Under the pieces are notes generated by a model. That model was not told the DNA's origin, made no database searches, and saw nothing but the letters and a program-made list of their open reading frames with translations. A DNA stretch of 64,000 bases from Ctenosaura bakeri (Eukaryota; Chordata; Lepidosauria; Squamata; Iguanidae), in NCBI GenBank assembly GCA_948474755.1, contig CAOLHI010000919.1, forward strand, positions 1-64,000. Direction: 5' to 3'. The position numbers were made by a program, and so were the translations under genes. This document shows positions 22,151 through 34,061 of the stretch, piece after piece; position 1 is the first letter of the stretch, and each line of letters opens with the position of its first letter.

Positions 22151-22352
22151 AACAATAGGGGTGGACATAGTCCAGGGTTGAAAGCAAAAGGAAGTTGATG
22201 CCTTTCCTTTTTTTTTACTTCTTTATCTTTTTTCTTTCCTTTTTTCCCTCGTTTTTTTTCTACGAATGCAATTTGGTTGATTTACTATGTATTTAACAGT
22301 ATAAATGGTCAACGTACATGTTATTTAGAACTTTTCTCTGTAATAATGTTTA

Positions 22353-22800
22353 TAGAATCATAGAAATGTAGAGTTGGAAGAGACCCCAGGGGCCATCCAG
22401 TCCAACCCGCTGCCATGCAGGAACACCCTCAAAGCACTCCCAACAGATGACCATCCAGCCTCCGCTTAAAAACCTCCAAGGAAGGAGACTCCACTACACT
22501 CCGAGGCAGCAGATTCCACTGCCGGACAGCCCTGACTGTCAGGAAGTTCTTCCTGAGGTTCAGGTGGAATCTCCTTTCCTGCAGCTTGAATCCATTGCTC
22601 CTTGTCCTGGTCTCTGGAGCAGCAGAAAACAAGCCTTCTCCTTCCTCTACGTGGCATCCCTTCAAATATTTAAACATGGCTATCATGTCTCTTCTGCAGA
22701 CTAAACATACCCAGCTCCCTAAGTCTATCCTCATAGGGCTTCATGGCTTCCAGGCCTCTCACCATTTTGGTCGCCCTCCTCTGGACTTGCTCCAGCTTGT
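22353..22800 (-). mobile_element. CR1 LINE 3' fragment
   Basis: Minus-strand open frame with [40 protein letters not shown] and [20 protein letters not shown], the CR1 ORF2 C terminus. The ATTCTAT tail is at 22353-22370. Truncated at 'aagctggagcaag' near 22800. Confidence 0.9.
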
Positions 22801-23780
22801 TTCTTTATTAATTTATAAAAAGTGCATCTTGGAAAGGGGTGGATTAGCAATAAAGAAGGAGATCTCTGTCACTCCGAGGGAGAAACCCTATCCCGGGGTC
22901 TACAATTTTGATATTAAAACATGATTCCATGTGCCTGAGAGGTCACCGGAAGGGGCACATAGGCAGCATTGGTCAAAGGATTGAAAACCAGGTCAGGCCA
23001 GTAAAATTCTCAGTCACGTAGCCCCAGGAGACCTCAAGCTGGGCAAACCCACAATTAGCAAAGGGTCCTCAGCCCCTGAGAAGCCAACTTGAGGGGATTA
23101 GCATGCTTGCCCCAAGTTGAGCAAATATTCCATCAGGCAAGAACCATTTACAAAAAGTCACACCACAAACTAACACAGCCAAAAATCCTGAGACTTTGGC
23201 AACACTTTGTAATCTCATCACACAAAGGAAGTTACCATTGTGGAACTTCGTGCCCACTGCAACACCCATTGTTCTCCCCGGGAAAGGATTAGCCCTCCAG
23301 GTACTTTTTCCCCTACAAATAGTCCCAGTTTTGGAGCAGTTCTTTGGATCACTCCCGGTCATCCCAGCAGACCGTTTCTCTGTCCATTGAGTGATTCCCC
23401 TCAACCCTCTCCGTGCTGAGCCCCACTTCTCCACTGTTTTTTCTGGACCAAGGACTTCAGGACAAAGGTGTGGTATCAGCTACACCCCTTCAATATCCCC
23501 CTATGCAGTTTCCTCTCTTTTGCTTCTTAATAGGTCTTGAGTCAGTGTGTGAATGATTGCGTTGCTGCGTGAGACTTTCCTTCAGTAAAATTTATTGGAC
23601 ATTTTTGTTTGGCTTTTGGCTTGGCCTGACCCCGTAAACACTAGGTAAAAAGACCCCGCTAGGTTACCCTACCTCTTGCATTGCTATTGCTTGTCTTCTG
23701 GCTAGTTTCCATTCCCCATCACGAGCACACTGAGGTGTCCCCCAAGGGACCTCAGAAATCAGGGTAACATCTCTCTTAAA
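22801..23780. other. unclassified interval, possibly a solo LTR
   Basis: No exon is recognised. It includes a TATA-like 'ctacaaatagtccc' (about 23313), a polyadenylation-like 'gtaaaatttattgg' (about 23586) and a pyrimidine-rich end. This layout could be a solo LTR, but I found no second copy, terminal TG/CA pair or target duplication. Confidence 0.25.
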
Positions 23781-24109
23781 AAAAAAAAGTGGAATAATAA
23801 CACTATAACAATCAAGTGCAGAAATGGCCAAAGACAAACGCAAACTCACCTTTTGGGGCCACTTAATGGGCGCTGAGTGTGTCACATACTCTCAGCCCCA
23901 GCAAACCCTGGCATAGAGTGGCTATAAATCAGAAACCACAGTAAGTGCCACAGTCCACAGCTTAGTGGGTAAAACAGGAGTGGATGACTTACCATTCAAG
24001 GCTCTTTTATACGGCACAATTGTAGCGCTATGATTCTAATTTCACTGCCACAATAGCACCCTATGGAATCTTGGGGTTTTTAGCTTAGGAGGAAGCTTAG
24101 AATTCTAAG

Positions 24110-24315
24110 GGTCTTTCTGCACTACAGTGTTATAGTGCTATGATTCCACTTTCAACATCCGATGGAATCCTGGGGTTTGCAGTTTTTGGGGGGACATTTA
24201 GAATTCTCAGCCAGAGAGATCTTTGGCCTCAGCAAACTACAAACTCCACAATTCCATAGGAGGTTGAAAGTGGAATAATATCATTATAACAGTGTAGCGT
24301 GGAAGTGGCTATAGT
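24110..24315. mobile_element. PIF/Harbinger-like MITE
   Basis: Left tctttctgcactacagtgtt, interior tatagtgctatgattccact and catccgatggaatcctgggg, right end aacagtgtagcgtggaagtg. A second degraded copy starts at about 24000 (tacggcacaattgtagcgct). Confidence 0.6.
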
Positions 24316-24331
24316 TTGGAAACTATAGTTT

Positions 24332-25044
24332 GGGGGTCGAACAACCCTTTCACAGGGGTCGCCTGAGACCATCAGAAAATACATATTTCCAATGGTCTTA
24401 GGCTCCATTCCCTCCTTGGTGGTGGCGCGCAAGCGCGAGCCACGTGCTCTTGTCCTCCTGCCCCCTTTGGCGGGAGCACGTGCAGCCACAGCGTCACCAC
24501 AGCAGGAGTTGTGGTGCGCAAGCCACGCGCTCGCATCCTCCTGCCCCCTGTTCACAAGGGCCTGAAATTGCTCCCCTTCTCCACTACCAGGAGAACCTCT
24601 CATCTGATGGGCCAGCTTGGGGGGGCAGCAGCAGCATGGGGGGCAGGCCCCCTCCTAGTCATGGCCCCTGCCCCACTCTCCATGGAGGGAGGCACTGCAG
24701 AAGGACCAGGGGGCCGCAAGGCGGCGTTTTCCGGGGGGCAAGCTGCACCCGGCGCAGAAGACAAAGGTGCTGGGATTCCTCCCTCTCCCCGGCCAGGGTC
24801 GATACTTTTCCCACACTGCCCCCCACCAGCAGAAACAAGAGCAAAGCAGAAGCAGAGCCCGGGGGGGGGTCTCGGAGTTTTTTCCTGGGGGAGATGTGTG
24901 GCTCCTCTTTCCCTCCTTGCCCGCCTTTGCCGGGGCGGGGGGAGGCATTGTAAATAATAAATAAATATTTTTATGGTTAGGGGTCACCACAACATGAGGA
25001 ACTGTATTAAAGGATCACGGCATTAGGAAGGTTGAGAACCACTG
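24332..25044. mobile_element. long hAT variant with GC-rich interior
   Basis: The left part (gggggtcgaacaaccctttc, ggggtcgcctgagaccatca) and the right part (aggggtcaccacaacatgag, ggttgagaaccactg) match the two ends of the hAT MITE at 19571-19758. The extreme left terminus is lost. Between 24413 and 24950 is a GC-rich interior with open frames in several phases but no transposase motif. This is either the fuller ancestor of the short MITE or a copy carrying captured DNA. Confidence 0.7.
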
Positions 25045-25568
25045 GTGTATAGGAACAGTTTATTTCGTGTATAGGAAGTGCTTATCAGATGCTGAGAGGG
25101 CAACCTATAGGGAAGACGGAGTAAACGTTGAGCGTTTTGGATTTTTCCCTCCCCAAAGCTCCAGCCAACAGTGCTAGAGTGATCAGATTAAAAACTGGAG
25201 GTGGCTCCTGTATTTTTCATGGTTGTTTTGAGGGAATTTCAGCAGATGTTGCTGGAGCCAGGCAACCATGCACAACGACAAACGGTACAGGAGCCTTGCC
25301 CAGTTATTTCACTTGGCAACTCTAACCAACACTGAGGAAACATGGGACTTGTAGCTCAAAAAAATCAGAAATCCAAGGCTGGTTTTCTCTTGCAATAGGG
25401 AATAGTTGCCACCAGCAGTTGCTCCTTATGGAATTCTAGGGTTGCCAAGTGAATTAAGGGATAGGGTGCCTGTTCTTTTAATCCTGGTATAAAAGAAAGA
25501 ATTTCATCATGTGTTGCTTATGCGACAAAGAACACCTACCTAAATTCTCGCTTCTACACAAACATTAA

Positions 25569-25702
25569 GGCCATTTCCACACTAGCCTGTTATTGTGCTA
25601 TTCTTCCACTTTGAGGCCCCTCCCTAAACTGCAAATTCCAGGATTCCAAAGGATGTTGAAAGTGGAATAATAGCACTATAATAGTCTAGTGTGGAAATGG
25701 CC
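25569..25702. mobile_element. PIF/Harbinger-like MITE with TAA duplication
   Basis: Inverted ends ggccatttccacactagcct and agtctagtgtggaaatggcc are flanked by TAA at 25566-25568 and 25703-25705. At 134 bp it is one of the shortest copies. Confidence 0.75.
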
Positions 25703-26394
25703 TAAGGGAACAGGAGCCCTGTCCCTTCTTTGCTCTGATATCCCTGTTCCCAGAAGTGCAGTATCTTCTTTGAGCCTCCAGATGTGCTTGGACTGCCCTC
25801 CCGTATGTCTTCCATCATTGGGATTGATGACTGGGGCTTCCGGGGCTGTGCAGCCTAGAACAAAAATTCTCGCCACCATATAAACCAAACAATAAGATAA
25901 AGCAGCATAGTAGTATGTCATAAAAAGCATGTCAGTAGCAAACTCAATACGAATCACAATTCCAGGTTCCATACAAAATTATAATATTTTATTATATATA
26001 AAACCAGACAGTTGCATAAAGATAGACATACTATGAACGAATAGAAGCTATACAATTGATATGCAACTGTGGCATTTGGCTTGTTATCCATTTTTAAAAA
26101 TTCTTTCTTTTTAGATCTATTTATCATTGGATTAGAAGGGGCTCCAAGGGTTAACTTGTTGAACCCCTGTTTGTGAAGGAACCCATCACCTGAAACATCC
26201 TTAATATCTGATTTAAAGCCTCTAATGAAAATGAGACCGCCGACTTGTTCATGCCCTTGGGTTAAAATTCTGTAGCCTAAGATAGGTTGACTGAACTTGC
26301 CAACTTAAAGAAAAGATCCCATAAGATACCTGTCAAAACATTTAACTCCAAACTGGTAGAAGACAAAACAGTCCTTCTGTTTACTAAGATTTTG

Positions 26395-26740
26395 ATTAAG
26401 GTCACCCAGTGGGTTTCTGTGGCTGAGCAGGGAATCAAACTCTGGCCTCTAGGGTCATAGTCCAATGTTCATGGAGCCCTGGTGGCGCAGTGGTTAAATG
26501 CCAGTACTGCAAGCCACAAGGTTGTGAGTTCGATCCTGCCCGGCTCCAAGGTTGACTCAGCCTTCCATCCTTTCGCAGGTTGGTAAAATGAGTGCCCAGC
26601 TTGTTGGGGGCATGTATAGGAATGTTTCGAAATACATGCTATTTGTAAGTTGTTCGCCGCCTTGATCCATATGGAGAAGGCGGGATACAAATAAATAAAT
26701 AATGTTCAAACCACGACACCACACTGGCTCTCTACATGCC
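26395..26740 (-). mobile_element. tRNA-derived SINE (minus) split by a Sauria-type SINE
   Basis: The minus-strand tRNA-type SINE (cagtgggtttctgtggctga, gggtcatagtccaatgttca on plus) is interrupted at 26472-26700 and resumes as aatgttcaaaccacgacacc. Only its head half remains. Confidence 0.7.
26472..26700 (+). mobile_element. Sauria-type SINE with 8-bp duplication
   Basis: tRNA-derived head with an A-box-like tggcgcagtggttaaatgcc and a B-box-like gttcgatcc. Then gactcagccttccatccttt and ggtaaaatgagtgcccagct, a LINE-type 3' part (gccgccttgatccatatgga) and an (AAAT)n tail. The target duplication aatgttca is at 26464-26471 and 26701-26708. Nearly intact, so recently active on a family timescale. 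Confidence 0.9.
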
Positions 26741-27421
26741 ATTTAATTCCTGCATAGAAACAGTTGTGTAGGGACAGGGTGGGGGGCAATGAGGACAATT
26801 TGCCCCAGGTGGCAATGTTTTGGGGGCGGCTGAACTCGTAGGCCATGCCCCCACACCTTGTGGCCACACCCTCAGACACAGTGGCCATGCCCCTGCACTG
26901 TAGCCACACCCCCTCCGCACACTCCATGCTCCACCACTGCATAGAAATGCTTTTAGTTAGTCAATTTTTGAAATATGTGAAGTGGCCTAAGCAGGGTTAC
27001 TGTGGAATTAGTTTTGTTTGGTCCAAGCGGCCTTAGACTTCAGCTTTATTTTTATTCGGAGGCCATATTTCTAGTCTCCATAATTAACGTTGTGAATGAT
27101 TGTGTGCCATCAAAGTCCTCTTAACTATGGAATGAAAGTACTTCTTACCCATTCCTCAACCATAAAGAATATATTATGAAAGAGGGTTTTTTTAAAAAAT
27201 ATGAGGTAGTAACATCTTCTAAGGTATCTCAGTTTTAAAGACCTAAAGGAATATGGATTACGATTCTATTCATTTGTAGGATAAAGACCCAATGAACACT
27301 TTCTTTGTTCTTTATTAATCTGCCCTGATAATAAAAAGCAGCTGGTAATTATTCACTTGTAATGTCTTATGAGAAAAAAAGACATGCTCAAAATCTTTAT
27401 TGGAATACCAAGGATTATTAA

Positions 27422-27593
<172 letters not shown>

Positions 27594-27962
27594 GTAAGTC
27601 GAAAGGCCAGGCAGAGGCTATGACATTTAAGCGAGGCGTTCCCAAATGAGTGGAATTTTAGGGGACATTAAAAGTGGTGGAGTGGGAGTTAGACAGATCT
27701 TGCCCACTAAAGCCAATGAGCCAGAGAAAGTTCTTGCATAATTCCTACTGAAAAAAACCAGGAACAGCTCACGTTAATTAGTGAGAAGTGTGGCACTTGG
27801 GCCATCTTTGAGACTTGTGGTTTTTGCTTTAAGTTCTCTAGTTTATTTAGAGATGCTAGCTTGCATCAGAATATGTTTTTGCATGAGCATGAGTTTCTGC
27901 ATGCTTCTGCTTATGGAAAGCTCTGTCTCTGTTTTTCCAATCCTATTCCATCCTCTTATTGT

Positions 27963-28438
27963 GGCCCTTTCCCCACGTGAAGGGAAAAACGTCCTGAGAC
28001 ATCCCGAAATGGAGCTTACCTGAGTCCATCGCCACATGGAGCAGCGCGTTTTCGCTTCTCCGCATTCCTCTGCGTCCCGCAGAGTCCTGCGGGGCCCAAA
28101 ATGGTGGCTTACAACTGGCGGAGGCTCTCCACCAACCAGAGAAGCTCGCCAGCCGGAAAGCCCACCCCCAGCAGATCTGCAGGCACTCCCTTGCGCACGC
28201 CTGCAAATCCACACCAGGCACTGCGACGGGGCTGCACAGGGCTGCACGATAGTGCTTTTTAAAAACCACTTGAAAAGTGGTTTTTAAAAAGCACGCGGCT
28301 CTGCCACTTCCAGGCGCCCTAGTGCGGATTGGGGTGTGGAACTACGCAAAAGTAGTCCGCCCCAATCCATTTTACGGTGTAGACCACCTCGTCAGAGGTC
28401 ACTCTACACCGTTTTTAAACCCCCGTGTGGAAAGGGCC
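27963..28438. mobile_element. PIF/Harbinger-like element, long form A
   Basis: Inverted ends ggccctttccccacgtg and cgtgtggaaagggcc. CpG-rich interior with 'gaggctctccaccaaccaga' and 'cagaggtcactctacaccgt'. A second copy of the same form and orientation is at 35350-35836. An internal palindrome ccacttttcaagtgg-like hairpin lies around 28262-28282. No transposase. Confidence 0.75.
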
Positions 28439-28629
28439 ACAGTATCTCCTTCAACTGTGTCTTGCATTGTTCCAAAGATCCTCCAACAATCACATTTACA
28501 ACTAATTGGGTGGACTGGTGAAAACGGCAGAATCACCTTGCATGAGTGGAAGCACTGTTCATTTTTTTGAACAAACCACTGATCCTGAATAATTTACATG
28601 TAAGTAGGCTTTGAATATTAAGTTAGATA

Positions 28630-28692
28630 TCCTAAAGGCACCAGATGCCATCTGGTCTTGGAAGCTACTTGAATGACAGACTGAGAATGAAT

Positions 28693-28724
<32 letters not shown>

Positions 28725-29036
28725 TTTCATTATGCTCATAGACCATCATGAGTCAAGATAACAGATTTTACCATAAAATATATAAAATATGAAAAACGTA
28801 AAACAGAGTGACCTAAAACACAATGTAATAAATACAACAATTTTTTAAAATTCACTTGTGATAATAGTAATGCTAAAACCAGTTAAAAGTAGTCCCACAT
28901 GTGGGTCAAAATACTTGTCTACATCTATTTGTAAATCCTTCTGGCTATATTCCAGAGGAAGGAACTGGCAGAGATGCCTAAAGGAAACCCTATGAATTGA
29001 ATAAGTCATAAGTCAACTGGCAACTTGAAGGCACAT
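28630..29036 (+). mobile_element. 5S rRNA-derived SINE split by an unclassified insert with (ATCA)n
   Basis: The head (aggcaccagatgccatctgg, tcttggaagctacttgaatg) lies at 28632-28690 and the SINE body/tail (aggaaggaactggcagagat, gtcaactggcaacttgaagg) at 28955-29033. The 240 bp between include an (ATCA/CAAT)n microsatellite at 28694-28726 and AT-rich unplaced sequence. Confidence 0.6.
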
Positions 29037-29193
29037 ACAGTTGTCCCCCATTAAACAAAGGAGATATGTTCCATGACACACACACCCCGTGGATGCCTGA
29101 AACCACAGATATTAGTGAACCCTTTTTACCTGTACATACACCTGTACATACCTATGATAAAGTTTAATTTATGAATTAAGCACAATAAGCACA

Positions 29194-29622
29194 GTGGTTT
29201 GGAAGCCATGGCCACTGAGGAGCGGCTTAGGGAGCTGGGAATGTTTAGTCTGCAGAAGAGAAGATTAAGAGGGGACAGGATAGCCATATTTAAATATTTG
29301 AAGGGATGTCATGTCAAGGAGGGAGCCGGCTTGTTTTCCGCTGCTCCAGAAACCAGGACAAGGGGCAATGGATTCAAACTGCAGGAAAGGAAATTCCAGC
29401 TGAAGCTCAGGAAGAACTTCCTGGCGGTCAGAGCTGTCTGGTGGTGGAATCTGCTGCCTCCATGGAGTGTGGTGGAGTCTCCTCCTTGGGAGGTTTTTAA
29501 GCAGAGGCTGGATGGCCATCTGTTGGGAATGCTTTGATATGTCTTCCTGCATAGCAGGGGGTTGGACTGGATAACCCCTGGGGTCTCTCCCAACTCTATG
29601 ATTTTATGATTCTATGATCTAA
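29194..29622 (+). mobile_element. CR1 LINE 3' fragment nested in the Tigger element
   Basis: Plus-strand frame with [40 protein letters not shown] and NFLAVRAVWWWNLLPPWSVV, ending in tail repeats at about 29600-29622. 5'-truncated. Confidence 0.9.
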
Positions 29623-29679
29623 TTCCTAAGGTAATTCCTAAGGTACTTCTAACAAGTTTTACCTCTGAGAAATTAAAAT

Positions 29680-30880
29680 CCAGGGCAATGTCAGGTAAAT
29701 ATGCTAGTACTATAATAAAAGTTACTGTATGTCAATGTGGTAGAGTTAGGCAACTGTTGATCTTCCGACAGTATATCAGAAGGAAGATCATCTTCTTCGT
29801 GTGATCCTGGATCATCAAGCTGGTATAATGTCAGTGACTGGATGTCTGTAGGAAATGATGTTGATTGTTGTTGATCCATAACAGTTTGAACAGAAATTTT
29901 TGAGGAACATTGTAATCAGAAATTGTTGAATCTTTCTTTTTTAACTCGTGGAAGTGTTGTCACAGAGGCTATGATCCTTTGGTGATTATTCAGCGACTTT
30001 AATGCTGCATTCCAGCCAAAAATTGTATTCTATAATTTTATCCTTTAATGTCTGTGCAATTTGAAACATTTTGATAAATTTCAATAATGTCAACATTGCT
30101 GATTCTGCTTCAATTTCTTCTTCCTCTGTCTCCCTAAATGACTTAACAAGTTGTTCTGATTCCTCATTTATTAACACTTCTCAGTGGCCTTCAATGTGTC
30201 CTTTCACTTCTTCAAGCATGTCAGCAAATCCTTTTCTACAGACTTGTCTTGCTGTGTGAATGATTTTCAGAACTTTCCCCTCAATTCCTGGGAACCCCTT
30301 AAAATCATTCACAACTTTACTTCATAAGTTCTTCCAGCAGGCATTTACAGTTTCTGGTTTTAATTCATCCATTGCAGCTTTGATGAATGTCATCACGTCA
30401 GCAACAGTGAATGGTTTCCAGCAGTGCATTATGTCCTGATTTGGATCAATTGCTGATAGATTCTGATCAAATACCAGGCGGGCGTATATGACCTCGACAA
30501 ACTGAATGATGTCATGGTCAAGGGCTGAAGCAATGAGGTTGTATTTGGAGGTAAAACCTATTCCTGAATCTGTGGGTTTATCCCTTACTTGCAGTAAATG
30601 GCTTCTTGTCACTTATTTCAGGGGATCCCTTGCCAAGACTTCGTGTAAGCTCAATGCTTTCTGGCACAACACATTGCTGTCTGTTGGAATGGATTTTCTG
30701 TTCATGTCTTCCATCCACAAATCTAATGCCTTTTCCATCCTAACAAAGCACTTATTATGCCCTGTAGCCATGACTTTTACAGTCTGAGGTGCAACAGCAA
30801 AGCCAGCACAGATTTCTCTTTCCTTCTTCACAATTTCACAGATAAAAGATTCATTCTTACTTAGACTTTAACAACCTCAG
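29680..30880 (-). pseudogene. Tigger transposase remnant lacking most of the DDE catalytic core
   Basis: Minus-strand pieces in order. First KKEREICAGFAVAPQTVKVM and then MEKALDLWMEDMNRKSIPTD: the N-terminal HTH/CENP-B-like region of Tigger transposases, usually KKEREI-x-A-SFAVAPQTAK. Then KAAMDELKPETVNACWKNL, the end of the DDE domain (usually AWEEVK-x-STMNGVWKKL). Last the C-terminal part with KGFPGIEGKVLKIIHTARQV. The stretch that should hold the catalytic aspartates is missing or replaced by about 170 nt, and several stops and frameshifts occur. It cannot make an active transposase. Confidence 0.8.
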
Positions 30881-31270
30881 CATACGTTTTTCCCTTTCCT
30901 TGTTAAGTAAAGAACTTTCAGCTTTTCTCTCAAAGGAAGCACTTTACAGCTTCTTTTTGGCATATCTGAATTGCCAGTGTCACTACTGTTGCACATTGGG
31001 GCCATTAGTATATTAAGAAAAATAAGGGTTACAGTACTTGAACACAAGCAATGTGACAGTGGATCTGATAACCAAAATGGCTATTAATAGGATGTGCAAA
31101 ATTTCATCACTCTACTTGAAATGGTGCTCAGTTTAAAACTTAAAAATTTAAAACTTATGAACTGGTTATTTCTGAAATTTTCCATTTACAGTAATATTTT
31201 TGGGCCATGGTTGACTGTGGATAACTGAAGCTGCAGAAAACAAAACCACAGAGAAGGGGGGACTACTGTA

Positions 31271-31300
31271 TACACACACACACACACACACACACACCAT
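31271..31300. repeat. (CA)n microsatellite
   Basis: About 13 CA units directly after the right end of the Tigger element. Confidence 0.95.
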
Positions 31301-31373
31301 ACATCCACCTTTTCCCAGACATGTCCTTTTTTCAGAGCTAAAATTTGTCTCTGGGCATATTTTTAAAATGCCC

Positions 31374-32275
31374 CCAAAGGCACTAGATCCTGACTGATCT
31401 TGGAAGTGAAATAGAGGCCATTTCCACATGAGGTTGATACATCATAGTAGTGTTGAATTCTTACCTTCTGGTCTGCACATTATAGCGTTTTAGCATCGTA
31501 GTTTTCTTCGTGGTTCTGCATGTTTTCAGCTCCTAGAACGGTTTACTGCAATGAGAAACCGCTGTATGTGAAAACCGGAAAAACTCCGATTTAAATCTCC
31601 CAAGCTGGTTCTGCTTCGGTGTTTGCCTGCATCCAAAAGCGTAGCATCAATTCACATTGCAGAAGTGGCCGGCCATGGGCGTTCCCAGGCTGTCTCTTCC
31701 AACATTTCCATTCCCTCCTCTCTCTGCCCATCGAAGGACAGGCTGCCGTCATTATTATCTTCATGTGTTAAACAGACAGTGGGAAGACAGTGGATCTGGT
31801 AATGGACTGTTAAAATGTGATTTTTCCACATATCAACATGCATACCTATGCACAAACTTAGCAATGCAGAAATGTGTTTAAAATGTGTGTGTGTGTGTTT
31901 AAAAAAACAACAACAAACCAATCAGCAATGGCGGGGCAGGGTGAGGGAGGGGAATGGGAGTGGCCAGGGACTTGCTGTTGCAGATGAAGCAACCGCTGTT
32001 CTCCACAGTAGTACAATGTAAATGGGGGCGGAGGGTGCAGACAGGACAGTATTTGAATCAGAGTATAAAGACACCACTCTTGACACGTGGTGAACCACTC
32101 CTCCCCTCTCATGTGGAAATGGTCAGCATCAGCCCTGGCTAACATTTTGTAGGAGATCACCAATGAATACCAGGTACTGTAGGCTGTATTTGAGAGGAAG
32201 GAACTAGCAAAACCATTGCCTGAGAAATTCATGGGGTTGCCATAAGCTAACAGGAACCTTGAAGACACATACCCA
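31374..32275 (+). mobile_element. 5S rRNA-derived SINE split by a long GGCC-ended element
   Basis: The head (aggcactagatcctgactga, tcttggaag) is at 31380-31413. The remainder (agccctggctaacattttgt, ggaaggaactagcaaaacca, gttgccataagctaacagga) is at 32128-32275. The 708-bp element at 31416-32123 lies between. Joined, the two parts form the usual SINE order. Confidence 0.75.
31416..32123. mobile_element. PIF/Harbinger-like element, long form B, copy 1
   Basis: Inverted ends ggccatttccacatgag and ctcatgtggaaatggtc. The interior (gttgatacatcatagtagtg, tacagcggttt-type core, ccaatcagcaatggcggggc) is shared with 41605-42323 and, deleted, with 46671-47148. No transposase frame. Confidence 0.8.
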
Positions 32276-33793
32276 TCCACAAGCTAGCCAACCAACAAGG
32301 CCTCTTCACTGCAATTTCCTTGATTCCATCAAGAGCCCCAGAGTGGAAAGGTAAGCTAGCCAAGTTGAGGTGGTTGAAGAAGCCTCCAGCTGCATGAGCA
32401 TGATAGAATCGGCCACTTTGGTGGAACAGGTGAGCAACTATTGGAAGAGGCAGGAAAAAGGGAAAGGAAAGGCAAAATTGTTGCTAAATACAGTGAAAGG
32501 AATATTTCTAGTAGTGATTTGAAGGAGTTAGTTGGCAAATGTGTCCTTTCTTTTGCCTTTCAAAATATGGTTACCATAATTAAGTAATGTAGGGGATGGG
32601 TGCAGAAGGTGCAGAAGGTGAACCATACTTTTTAGCCTATATACTTCTTTGCATAATCAGGAGTGGGACTTTATACCTCCTCCTTCAGGTATGTTAGGAT
32701 GAGCATTCCCACCCAGAGTCAGGAGCTTGCATACCTTACTACGGGTTGGAGAAGAAGGCATGAAAGCTCCATTGTAGCTGTAGAGATGTCAGAAAAGATG
32801 CACCAAGAACAGGAAGCACAGGTACCAGTCTCTTACCAGTAGAACATATTTCTCCCCTATTGGAACTGACAAGACTTACAACTTTAGTAATTATGGGGTT
32901 AATTTTTCTATTGGTGTTATTGGAAGCAGTTGTAAAGGCTCTATAAGAGTACCATTCCCTTAGTGAACACTCACTTCTTGATTTGCTCTGATCTGCTGTT
33001 GCTGCAGTTTGTATCATATCCTGCTTCATTGTGGCATTGTATTATATTTTTGATATATTTTGTATTTGTATTTTAACTTGCCAGACTTGCTCATGTTCTC
33101 TTATAACCTTTTGCACATTAAGAATCTATATGCTATTTTTATCTTTTAACTAGAATATATAAAATGCTACTTCTCTTTCCCTGTTTTGTCTTCTGATTTT
33201 CCTTTTTATTTGCAACATCCCCTTCACTTTGCTTCTTTTGTTTTCAAGAGAAATAAAATGTTTACATCCAAGGGTGGGCAAAGTGCAGCCTATCCCCCCC
33301 CCCCAGTGTAGCACAGCAGAGTCCCACAAGTTCCTGCAATCCACCAAGCATTAAAAATTAGCCCTGTGACTAGCAAATTGCATCCTAGAAGCCTCTGGGA
33401 AATGGAATTTTCCTTCCAAATATAATCCTCCTCAGGCTTAATTTAATTTGGCTAAAGAAAGGCCAAGGGGAAAATTGTATTTAGATGGTAAAATATACAC
33501 TGCCAGCTTCTATGATTTTTCTCCCAAGGCAGAGAGGAGGAGTTTGGAAGCAATGCAGATGGCTAAGGAGGTCCAGGAGAAAATAAAAATGCCCCCTGGA
33601 TCCTCAGAAGTTGCCCATCTTGGCAACTTGCTGTAGGCTTAATTTCTAGATTGCAACTTTGCCCTCTCATATATGTATTTGATTTTTCAGCTGATTAGAA
33701 TATTCTTATCATTTTTTTTTATTGAAAGCTCAGACCCTGCATTGTTTTTGCCAAGAGATAGATATGGTTTGGAGGATTAAAAGAAAAAGAGTC

Positions 33794-33845
33794 TTTCTTT
33801 CTTTCTTTCTTTCTTTCGTTCTTTCTTTCTTTCTTTCTTTTCTTT
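33794..33845. repeat. (CTTT)n microsatellite
   Basis: About 12 CTTT units with one G interruption near 33819. Confidence 0.95.
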
Positions 33846-34061
33846 TTCCTACCCATTTTTCTCCTCTTGTTTTTTAGATTGTGAATTATTGACAATAAGG
33901 ATGGGAAAAGTTATCAAGGATGTTTCAATAACAACAAGAAGTATGGAGGAGGGAAAGTGATCTTCAAGTACATTTTTATGATTTTATGATTTTTGAAAAA
34001 TAATATTTTCAGGTTTGGCTTGAGAATAACTAGTGAGCAGCAACAACAAATCACATTCAGG

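Larger units (their letters stand above)
29038..31268 (-). mobile_element. Tigger/pogo DNA transposon, internally deleted
   Basis: The ends cagttgtcccccattaaac and the right-hand ggggggactactg are imperfect inverted repeats between TA dinucleotides (29036-29037 and 31269-31270). The minus strand carries transposase remnants (see 29680-30880). A CR1 copy at 29194-29622 interrupts the 3' part. It lies in the degraded MORN1 region. Confidence 0.85.

Noticed and set aside
24444..24990. Overlapping 111-169 codon frames in GC-rich DNA as genes
   Set aside because: They lie inside the long hAT copy, are open on both strands and have no conserved motif.
26472..26560. tRNA gene
   Set aside because: A- and B-box-like motifs are present but no cloverleaf with an anticodon arm; the unit continues into a SINE body and ATAA tail.
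28694..28726. (ATCA)n array as CRISPR-like or regulatory repeat
   Set aside because: It is a plain tetranucleotide microsatellite; no spacer structure. No CRISPR is expected in vertebrate DNA.
33448..33636. 62-codon frame with DGKIYTASFYDFSPKAERRS that superficially resembles the missing MORN1 exon
   Set aside because: Only a few residues match, spacing differs by one, no good acceptor precedes it and the rest (EAMQMAKEVQEKIK) is unlike MORN1. It may be an L1 ORF1 fragment, but I cannot support that either.
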